Assembly: GCA_003586115.2 (NCBI GenBank)
Contig: QVOM02000053.1
Span: 1,471,658 to 1,535,657, forward strand
Direction: 5' to 3'
DNA length: 64,000 nucleotides
Origin: Salvator merianae
Taxonomy: Eukaryota; Chordata; Lepidosauria; Squamata; Teiidae
The position numbers and the translations under genes were made by a program. How positions within the stretch are numbered: position 1 is the first letter of the stretch; every line of letters starts with the position of its first letter. A model generated the notes under the pieces. That model saw nothing but the letters and a program-made list of their open reading frames with translations. It searched no databases and was not told the origin of the DNA. Shown here piece by piece: positions 46,801-55,620 of the stretch.

Positions 46801-49800
46801 CTAAAGGTACATCCACATGCGTTGAAATAAGCAGCAAAGGGGTGGATATTGGGTAACTGGACCACACCTGGGTACTCCTATCACCTATTCGCTTAAAAGG
46901 CTGGAAAGTGTCCTGGAAAGGCACATGAAGAACTGTCTGAAAACCCACTGTCATTAGGACTTCACCTCCTCTGAAAAACTGTATTCTTCTGGTAGACAAG
47001 AAATGGAACGTTGTCTACTTATGAGAATGTTCATTCTGGATGGGTGCCAGCAGTATCGACAACAGGTTTACTCCCACGTGCACCCTCCCTCCAGTCTCTC
47101 AAGAAGCGACATCCTAGGCTAAAGAAACTCCACTGTAAAATACAAAACAAACTCTAAGAAACTTCAGGTGGGTCATCATTCTGCTGGCACCCGTCCAGAA
47201 TGAACTTCCACGTAAGTAGACAATTGCCATTCTCAGAATCGACGGTAAGAACATACCAAAGCTCCTTACCCTGGGTGGTATAAAAGAAATGCCCCCAAAG
47301 TGAAACAGTCTTAGCTGTGTCAGCCATCACCTGCTGCAAAACCTGTCTTCCAAATGATGCCTCTGCTGACCAACACACATTAAGCCAGTAGCGTTTCATG
47401 AACATGGACAGACTAGCCCACATCACTGCCCTACAGATATACTGTATCAAAGCAGTTGTTGTGAATGCCACCAATGTAGAGGCTGTGTGGGCAGAATGTG
47501 CCTGAATACGCGCAGGGGACCTTCTGCTGGTGACATCCCACTGGAATACATCCCCAAATCCATGAAACTTTCATTCCCAGATGACCGAGTAGAAAGCTAA
47601 TAAACAAAGAATCTGATCTCCTAATCTTCCTTGTCCTGTCTATATACACTGTGAAGGCCCTCCCCACATCTAAGCAATGCTATCTCCTTTTTAGCCTGTG
47701 CCTGGGCTGTGGACACAGGGAAGGCAGAGAGGCCTCCTGCCCCCTATGGAAGCTGGAATCTATTTTAGGCCAGAAACCTAGGTCTAGCAAAGGACTACTG
47801 AAATGCGAAAAAAGTCAAGACGCTCTAAGATCATCCTAGTGTGCCTGTTTCCTAAGAAAAATTGTTGTACATGTGTCTCCTCTTCTGGCCTCTTAGGAAA
47901 TATAGCGGGCTACTCACGCATCACTTCCATGACACGGTGGCGGAGGAAGGTGCGGCTACTCTGCAAGGCACCAAAACGTTTCAGGTCCAGAGGCCACACG
48001 TTATCAGAGGGATAACCGTTCACCATCCATTCAGCCAAGTACCTGTCCAAAGAGGAAAAGGAGGAGGTGCGGATGGTTAACTAGGAGGCATGTGCGCGAA
48101 CAGGTTCGCTTGCTAGTTCACAGCATACAAACCTTCCAAAGATCTAAACCCCACAAGCCTGGTTCCCTACAACGGGAAGGGGAAAGAGAAGGTGAAAGGC
48201 AGACGAATGCGACGGAGATTAAGGCCAACACTCACCTACTTCCACTGCTCGTGGAAACGTGTGCTACTTTTAAGCTCCATCACGTTACAGCTAGGACTAA
48301 GCTCTGTGATATTTTGGGTGGATCACTGGACGTGTAGGATGTGGGGCAGTTGAACTGAAGGAGTTCCCGTCTGCACAGCGTGACAATTTTGCTTGTCAGC
48401 TACCTTGAATATGGTGATTCAAGAGTACTTTGGCTTTCTGATCGCCCAAAGGAACCAAGACTGAAGGACTAAGGCCGTAGCTGCCTAACGTCGTTTCTAA
48501 AGGATGCGTCCACTCGAAGTACTGCTAACTGTATGAGACTAAAGAGGTTAACCCGACTGAGGGATGTATCTAGATTCGCTTGCGATTTGGCATTTATTTA
48601 CTTGATGTGACTTGCGATGGAGCTGTATTGTTTATTTCTTCTTTTATGGAACTAAAGAGCAGAGTCCAGGAGTTGCCCTCAGCCCTTCCCCACCAACCTC
48701 TGCTTTACTTGAGCGAAATGTGCCTCAGATCGTGACTTCAAAAAGTTTACATTGCCACTCAAGGTACAACGCACAAAGGCTTCTTCGCAAATACGAAGAG
48801 ATGGATTTTCCTTTAAAAAATGACTCTGGAGAAAGAAGACACCTATCCACCTCGGTCTTTCTCTTTCCCCCTGGGTGGCTGAGAGCCCTAAACCACTTAC
48901 TTGCCTGCTCCTCCACCAAAAGATGTGCCCGCCGAGTTCATTCCCGCTAGGACAAAATAGCCCTGTACCGTAGGTGATTCTCCCATAATGCACCGCATAT
49001 CAGGAGTGAAGGATTCTGGGCAATTCACCAGCTGGACAATCTCCAGGGATTCTAGATCCGGCATCCTTCGCAGAAGTGCACTCAGAAGTGGCTCTGCTCC
49101 CCAAGAAGACAAAACACAGCAAATTACCCCTCCCAGAGGCTTTCAGGCTACATTAGAAACTCCTGCACAACTGCTGCCCGCGCTGACGCCTTCCTCCTTC
49201 CCTCATCACTCTCCAGGGTGTAGACAGAATGGAGCAAGGGAGAGATGGATGTCCCTGGGCTGTCCCTGCAAAAGGGGCACCTTCAGAGAGTCAGGAGCAG
49301 GACACTGGCATTGTGTGCAACTGCAATGCTCTAGGCCCTCCGGATTGTACCACCACCAAGAGCAGTTGAGCGTTATCCATCTCAAGCAAGACATACCAAA
49401 GTGATCCCAGTCCTCCTTCAAGTTCTGGATCTCCAGCTGGTTCCGCCCCTCTGTGAAGATGGGCTTGGGGTTCTTCTCAAAGCCACCCAAAAGGATGCCC
49501 CCTTGCCAGTTGCGAATGTAGATCCTCCCATCAGGGTCCACAACAGCTGCAGAGGGAAAGGGAAGAAGCCATGGCATGTATCCGTGGGGAGGAGCGAGGG
49601 GGCACAGAGCCCATCACTGAATTTGGTCCCTCCACCTTCCAAGAAGAACTTCACACAGGCACAACATGCAGGAAACGGTGGCAGAAGCTCTGCAGGGAAT
49701 CTTCGTCGTAGCATGGGGATGCTTTGGGGAGGCACAACTGGCTCCACTTTGCACCCAGGACAGGCTACTGTTTCACTCGGTGGACTGCAGAGAGAGCAGG

Positions 49801-52800
49801 AAAATGGCAGTGGACTGCCAGACTGCGGGCTTCAGCGCCAAGAATCCAGCGGGAAACCAGCCGGTCCTCTTAAGCCAGTGCCAGCCAGCTGTCCTGGTGT
49901 CTGGGACTGCAAATCCCATCAGCCCCAGCTAGCTAAGATGAGGAGAGCTGCACTTTTCAAACAGCTGCCTGGCAAGGCGTGCTGGGGAGAGACAGCTTCA
50001 AGTGCACGCACGGACACCGCTATCCAGCAGGAGTTCAGGGAACACAACAGGGCCGACTCTTTCCGCCAGCCGCTCCTTGGTCTTTCGCACCTCTCGGCCA
50101 CTCGACAGACGTGGTCTCAGTGGCTGAGTACACGCGCCCCGGCCAGCAGACTCGGCTCCTTCGCAGTCCAGCCAAAGACCTTTTTCGCCCCGCTCCCTGG
50201 TCTTTAGCAGGAGGCACTGGGAAGCTCTTGCATCCAGAACGTGACCTCAGTGACCAAGCAAGGGCTCCGAGGACCCGCAGAGATGCAGAGAGGAGGAGGA
50301 GGAAAAGCGGGCGCAGGAGGAGTCCTCACTTGGCGTACTGCTCTCCAGCGGGGTCTTCAGCGGGCGCGTCAGAAGGTAGAAGTGCTCGCAGGCGTGCAGC
50401 GGGATGCTGACCGGCTCCTCGTTGGAAAGGCCCAGTTCGTAAGCCCACTGCAAGCGAGGCGGGGAAGTCAGCCCGCAAGTGAAAGACGCGCTTCGTCCCA
50501 GCCCAGGACAAAACCCACCAACCCTCCTGCTTCCTGCTCAGGAGGAAACCAGGTTCACGTGCAGCAGTCCCCGAACCTCCGCACCCCACCCGCCGGCCTG
50601 AAGAGCCACATGAACGGATCAGCACCTGACCTGCCCAGCACAGTTTACAAAATACTGGCACTCGATTAATCCCCTGTCGGTCTCCACGCCTGCCACGGAG
50701 CCCTTCTGTCCCACAACGTGGATGACGCTGGTCCGCTCGTGGATCTGGACGCCTGCTCAGAGAACGCGGAAAAGGAAAACCATTACCTCCTTCAGAGAAA
50801 AGCTACCTGGTCCGGCCAGCGTGAAATCTTCCCACGGGGAACAAGCTGGCATGGGGCGCAGAATGGCCAGGCTACTGCACTCGCTGACTCAGCTAACAGG
50901 TGGGTATCACTGGGCTGCCATCAGCTCCCAGAGGCTGTTTTACAGCAGAAGCCGGCTGAATGGAGACTGGGGGTCACTGGGCTATTTATGGCAGGACCCT
51001 CAAACAGACACCTGCAACTATTGATTACTGTCCTTCCAAGAAGCATTCCTCCAGCAGTGAACAAAAGGAGTGTCAGGGTCATACCATTCAAAGAGGCCGC
51101 ATGGGCCAAAGCCAGGGTCACATCAGCGGACGATACCACGGCATCCTCTGGCACATGCATGGCCCCTACCAGGTCATGGATGTTGATCAGCGGGTGAAGC
51201 TGTGCCACTCTCTTCGGTGAAATGAGTTCGCACGGGATTCCCATGACCCTGTCGGAGGACACGCACAGGGGGAGGCAGTCACAAGCCGTTCCAGAGAACC
51301 CAATTTGCTCATTAGGTTCTCTATTTTACACTTACTTCAGCTGCGAAGCTATGCGCTTCAGGGAGATCAGTCGGTCTTGAGTCTGAGCTAACGAGATGGA
51401 GCCAGTCCTCACAAAACCTAGAACAAGAAGCAGCACCTTGTTAGAGCTCAGCACAATGCTCAGAAAGGCCTCACTGCCAACAGATGGAAAGAACAGGTTC
51501 TTCATCTTGCCTGCGGTTTCCAGTTACAACTCCCATCCACCCCAGGCCGCAGTGCCAGTTTGCAGGGATCATGATCCACAGCAGCTAGATCAGTGATTCC
51601 CAGCCAAGGGTACAAACCAGGACATTTAGAAGTACATGAAAGAAACCCAATAATGGTGAAAAAAGGCAGTTACAGTTACAATGTACAAATAACAATAACT
51701 ATTATGAAGACTATAATTTATGGAAATGGGCTGTTTTTTTCAGGACCATCTTTACTCAAGACCGTTGTGCCCTGGACTCCCCGCCCCAACTTCACGCACC
51801 AGTTTTTATTCCCGTCTCTTGCTCAAGCTGCTGATAGAGCTTGTTTGAGTAGTCAGCCATCTTCAGCTCGATGGGCAGGTGGCGCACCGTGCTGACAATC
51901 CCCGAGCAGAATCGAGTGGAGCCGGCGGCCAGCCTGGAAGAGAAAACCGCAAAGGAAGCCTGGACAACCTCTGAAGGTTACCACAAGCAAGGTGTCAGGT
52001 GCGTGGTGAGGAGTCCAATATTCAGCGCCTCCCATCTTTGATCGATATGGACGAGAGGGGGTTAACCCTCTCCTGAACTGTTACGGGCCGTGGGTTCAAC
52101 GAAGCGCCATAAAAGAGAAACGAACAAACAGCTTACAACCAAAAGCGGTTGGCAACCGCTTTGTGCCAGCGCTAGACACGCTAGAAGCAGGAGCAGTCAT
52201 GGCCCAAGGAAATTTTGCTGTGATTTTTTTTGCCCAAATAGGAAACACATTAGATGAATTTGCATGCTACAGGGGATTCTAGCAAACAGGAGGACCTTTT
52301 CTAGATAAGAACACAAGAGGAGCCCTGCAGGATCAGGCCACAGTCCATCTAGTTCAGCACCCTGTCCCACCGAGCGGCCCCCCAATTGCTTCTGGGCATC
52401 TCAAGCAAAGGCAAAACCTTCGCCTGCCCTGAACTCCCTGCAAATGGCCTTTAGAGGCATCGTGCCTGTCTCTCCACCCTGGAGGCAACACCTAGGCACC
52501 CAGTTCAGACTGGCTCCTAGACATAATCAGCTAGGAGCTGGTCAAACGCTGTGCCTCCTTACAGTAGAGAAAGTCTGTAGCTCAGGGTTGGCACATTCCA
52601 CAGTAGCCATTCTCTGAGCTGGATATGGGAGTCGCAGACATTTTGCCACCAGGCCAGGGAACCTCACCAGCAGCTGAACCAACACTGCATCTTCAACGCA
52701 ATGGGCTGTTTCAGTGAAACTCCACAAGACGGATACAACACTTCCTGCAGTGTTATAACTTTTAAGACTGCTTTAACAAAGAGGAAAATCATCTCTACCT

Positions 52801-53025
52801 GCCCTGCTCCAGCAAGACAATGTTTTTCCATCCTAGCTTGGACAGGTGATACGCCACGGATGCCCCCATGATTCCGCCTCCACAGATAACCACCTGGGCC
52901 TGGGATGGAAGGGGCAGCAGATGGGACTCGGCTCCAGCTGTGCTGCTGTCCCGTGAACTGGACACGCTCCTCCATCCTGCGCTGACTCTCGGCCACCGGA
53001 CATCTGACAGCAGCCGGAGGAGCAT
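40867..53025 (-). CDS. PDPR: Pyruvate dehydrogenase phosphatase regulatory subunit (complete, 17 coding exons)
   Basis: Exons in transcript order are 53025-52799, 51933-51800, 51417-51336, 51248-51085, 50752-50631, 50447-50330, 49546-49397, 49093-48901, 48042-47918, 46388-46233, 46148-46015, 44886-44738, 43853-43741, 43246-43152, 42413-42324, 41918-41736 and 41271-40867. All have GT-AG sites and matching phases, giving 879 codons and TAA, equal to the human length as I recall it. The N-terminus is a mitochondrial-type presequence (MLLRLLSDVRW). A dinucleotide-binding motif GGGIMG lies at about 49-54 of a D-amino-acid-oxidase-like FAD domain. A glycine-cleavage T-protein-like domain fills the C-terminal part (WPWWGEPIYRNGQYVGK). 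The flavoprotein subunit tunes PDP1, which dephosphorylates and activates the matrix pyruvate dehydrogenase complex. The start is the ATG at 53025; the upstream GTG at 53052 is not needed. An acceptor at about 53081 suggests an upstream non-coding exon. Confidence 0.97.
41615..41685 (+). mobile_element. Dispersed squamate-type repeat, truncated copy 6, PDPR intron 16
   Basis: Only the 5' third is present ('ataagaacacaagaggagcc' to 'ccagcatcctgtctcaac'). It ends about 50 bases before a PDPR exon. Confidence 0.75.
41985..42050 (+). mobile_element. Retroposon tail fragment, PDPR intron 15
   Basis: 'aacccaccctgagacctttg' followed by 'gcaggataaaaatgcaaatg' and 'aataaataac' matches the tail at 61270-61340 ('aacccgccctgggaccttca', 'aatgcaaacgaataaatga'). 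Confidence 0.5.
47011..47230. repeat. Inverted repeat beside the recombinase fragment, PDPR intron 9
   Basis: The left arm at about 47011-47056 ('gttgtctacttatgagaatg', 'ttcattctggatgggtgcca') is mirrored by the right arm at about 47181-47228 ('tggcacccgtccagaatgaa', 'acgtaagtagacaattgcc'). The arms are about 46 bases with a spacer of about 125 bases. Confidence 0.7.
47150..47690 (-). pseudogene. Decayed DIRS-like tyrosine recombinase
   Basis: The minus-strand translation in shifting frames gives 'GRAFTVYIDRTRKIRRSDSL', then 'FISFLLGHLG', then in another frame 'IQAHSAHTAST', 'ALIQYICRAVMWASLSMFMK', 'RYW' and 'EASFGRQVLQQV'. The order matches the catalytic half of the tyrosine recombinases of DIRS/Ngaro-type retrotransposons: 'YLDRT..fR.sd.LFv.f', 'aHSTR', 'dIC.AA.Was..tFi.hY' and 'asFG..VL..V'. 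The expected HxxR box reads HSAH, so one catalytic arginine appears lost, and frames are broken. It lies in PDPR intron 9, antisense to nothing coding. The reverse transcriptase part was not seen. Family assignment is by motif recognition only. Confidence 0.6.
52294..52510 (+). mobile_element. Dispersed squamate-type repeat, copy 7, PDPR intron 1
   Basis: This nearly full copy runs from 'ataagaacacaagaggagcc' to 'aggcacccagttcagactgg', within PDPR intron 1 (51934-52798), opposite to the gene. Confidence 0.8.
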
Positions 53026-53309
53026 CCTGGTAACAGTTCTCCGCCTCTCCACAAGGCCTCAAAGAGAATCCGCCACGATTTCTGGGAAAGCAGAAGCGTT
53101 ATCCAAGTCAGTTAATCTCTGAAAAATGCTCAGTTGCCATCGGTCGCATCCGTAAATACCAACTTCTCCGTTGCATAAAAGGAAATCAGCAAAGCCTAAC
53201 CGGAAATCCCAACCCTGTTCAGTTTCTGAACTGCCCGACATCGAACAGGTATGAGGCACCAAGAAAGCACGCTGCACTGACATCGTCCATGAATTTTTAT
53301 TTATTTGGC

Positions 53310-53690
53310 TCATTTGGTTCATTTATATGCTGCTCTTCAGCCTCAAAAGACTCTCAGAGAGGCTCGCAATATTTATTTCTTTATTTGATTGATTTCCATT
53401 TTTATCCCACCTTATACCTGAAGGTCCCAGAGCAGGTAACAATAACCAAAAACAGAAGGTAAAATATACACACTAAAAACAGCCACAGTGCCAGAAAGTG
53501 GGGAGGGGAAACTGCTTCCTTAGCCAAACACAAGGGTTGTGCTACCACCTTCAGTAGCTACAGGAGTGGGCACCCAGGCTAGGGCTTTTTCAGTGGTGGC
53601 CCCCAGACTGTGGAACACTCTCCCCTCTGTGGTGCATCAGGCATCTTCTCCCACCCCTGTAGCTACTGAAGGTGGTGGTACAACCAGGAA
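53310..53690 (+). mobile_element. LINE tail fragment (L2/R4-like ORF2 end)
   Basis: The first part (53380-53480) has retroposon-like words ('tttttatcccaccttatacc'). The plus frame at about 53570-53640 reads 'ARAFSVVAPRLWNTLP', a well-known C-terminal motif of L2/R4-type ORF2 proteins. The flanks of that block form a 30-base inverted repeat (53541-53570 against 53650-53679). The segment lies upstream of the first PDPR coding exon, between it and the CpG island. Confidence 0.6.
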
Positions 53691-54714
53691 GACCTCACCT
53701 GCAGATCTTAACCCCAGACAAGCCCCTGACCTAAAAAGTCACGAGACAGGAGGAAAAGGGGAGCTCAGAGAGCCGCAGGGCGATCCGGGTCCTCGTCCCG
53801 CCCCCACTCAGAAGCGGCACCCCTAGGTCACCGTTCCTCGAGTTCAGCCGCCAGAGGCGGCCACAGCACCAGACGGCCTGGCAAGGCCTCTCTGGTTAGG
53901 GGCGTTTGCTGGCTGACCTTGAGCCGGTCACAATCTGTCGGCCCCGCAGGGCTGTTGTGAGAATGGAGCGGGGGAGAGGAGAATCAGGTTCACCGCGCTC
54001 TGCGCTCTTCGGACAACTGCCGGAGGCAGAAACGAGCGATGGTTTGGCATGAAGAAAGACTCCCAGTCCGGGTCAGCGCGAACCCCCTCCGGGCCTGGGA
54101 AGCTTGCTGGGGTGACCTTGGCCGAGCCACTGCCGCTTCCCCGTCCAGCTTGCCTCTCACCCGCGGCGGGCGCCAAGCGCCGCAAGAAAGCCAAGCAAAC
54201 GGTTACCTCTGCTGCACCGTTCCGCGCGAAGTAAACCTTTGGCTTTAAAGAACAGACTTAAGACGGATTGCTCTGCACGACGAGCGCTAAACCAGCACCT
54301 AAGCACCAACAACCCTGCAAGGTCGGCCTACGCTGGAAGGCAAGGGAACCTGCTGCTCCTCAGACCCCCGGAAAGGGGAGGGATTTTTCCGGGGTGGCCC
54401 CCCACTTGGGTCCGTTCCATAGCCTGGCCCCGCCCACCGCCCAGCTATTTGCCTGCGCCGGTCCCGCCCCCCGGGCGCTGCCTCGGGGACACCGCCTCAC
54501 CTGCACCGCGCTCCTTCCCCTCCCTGGCCCCGCGCGACCTTCCGCCTTCTTCGCTTCCTCGCATTACGCGCGCTTTACGGCCGGAGGAGCGCGACACGAG
54601 CGCGACACGTCGCGTGCCGTACATCCCCGGCCGCGCCCCAGCCAATCAGCGCCTGGCAGGCGGAGCCAGCCAGCCAGCCAGGCCCAGGAGGAAGGCGGAG
54701 GAGGTTCCCGGGCA

Positions 54715-54726
54715 CGCGCAGGCGCC
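54715..54726. promoter_or_regulatory. NRF-1-like site
   Basis: 'cgcgcaggcgcc' fits the palindromic NRF-1 consensus (ygcgcaygcgcr) with two deviations, a g at the central pyrimidine and c at the last position. Confidence 0.4.
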
Positions 54727-54782
54727 GTGACCCGTGTCGGGCGGCCAGGCGGATTCGCCTTTCCGCGAGCCTGGGCTCGTCC

Positions 54783-54794
54783 TGCGCCTGCGCA
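54783..54794. promoter_or_regulatory. NRF-1-like site
   Basis: On the minus strand this reads 'tgcgcaggcgca', the commonly occupied NRF-1 variant (ygcgcaygcgcr with g at the central position). Confidence 0.55.
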
Positions 54795-54851
54795 GTGCGG
54801 GCGCTGGTGATAGCGTGTGCTGCTGGATTCTGCGACTAGGAGAGTGAAAAT

Positions 54852-54875
54852 TGCATTTTCCTGGGAGCCGTAGTC
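54852..54875 (-). promoter_or_regulatory. ZNF143/THAP11-like promoter element
   Basis: The minus strand reads 'gactacggctcccaggaaaa' followed by 'tgc'. This is close to the actacaaytcccagmatgc element of many housekeeping promoters, with an altered spacing of two bases before atgc. Confidence 0.45.
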
Positions 54876-55614
54876 CAGGGCCATGCGGAGGGCCACAGCC
54901 GGAGACAGGGATGAGATTGAGAGAGACCTAGACGGAAGAATCCGGTTCAGTGGAAGCACGTTTGCCTGCAGGGAATGTTGTTCAGAGGCTGCCGCCGCCT
55001 TTCAGCCAGATCTACCAGAAACGGCGGAGCGGATTTCTGATGTTGGTGGTGCTGATTCATTAACGGGATGCGGATGTTGTCTGCATCAGGCCAGGCATCT
55101 GCTTTCAGCTGCCCTTCTGCCTTGCTCGGGGGGTCAGTCCAAAACCCAGCTATAAAAGACAGACCTTCAGAAAGAAAAGTAAACCGACTGCTTTGACATT
55201 AACGCCAAGCACCGCCAGCCGTGCTTAAGAAATTCTCGGTTTTTGAACTACCCAATTCAACGCGGACCATCGGGTCAAAGGGGGCGGAAAGCCAACTCCG
55301 CTAAGTGGCAGAAGACGAGGCGAGGGTGTGGGGGAATCATGAGTATTCCGCGCCTTGAGCGCCTCCAAAACAACGGTGGGGATATACAGCGAGCCTACGC
55401 ATCAGGGCAGATCTAGGCGGAAGCTGCGCAGACTTTTATGCACTGGCAGCGAGTCCTGGCAAGCGTGGCCAGGTGTGCAAAGTCTTTTTGCTGTTTCCTC
55501 CACACTCCATTCTGCGACCAATGGGCCACCTGACAGGAGGCAGTGGAGGCAAATTCCCTTTTTATTCACACGCGGAATAAACAAACAAAACAAGTAGAAA
55601 CCTGCAGACTCTTT

Positions 55615-55620
55615 TTTATT
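55615..55620 (-). terminator. GLG1: Candidate GLG1 polyadenylation signal (AATAAA)
   Basis: The minus strand reads 'atttaataaaaaagag'. The signal lies about 0.7 kb from the PDPR CpG island, in the same orientation. Confidence 0.55.

Larger units (their letters stand above)
53750..54900 (-). promoter_or_regulatory. PDPR: CpG island, PDPR promoter region
   Basis: This block is rich in CpG and GC and lies 0.7-1.9 kb upstream of the PDPR start codon. It contains a CCAAT box ('gccaatcagc', 54641-54650), two NRF-1-like sites (54715-54726 and 54783-54794) and a ZNF143-like element (54852-54875). NRF-1 control is common for nuclear genes of mitochondrial proteins, which suits PDPR. A non-coding first exon here would splice to the acceptor at about 53081. 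The exact start site is not visible. Confidence 0.7.

Noticed and set aside
49401..50207. A 268-codon plus-strand open frame
   Set aside because: It is antisense to a PDPR exon and intron sequence, with no recognisable family.
53026..53052. A longer PDPR N-terminus starting at a GTG
   Set aside because: The ATG at 53025 begins a presequence resembling other PDPR proteins. A GTG start is not expected in a vertebrate gene.
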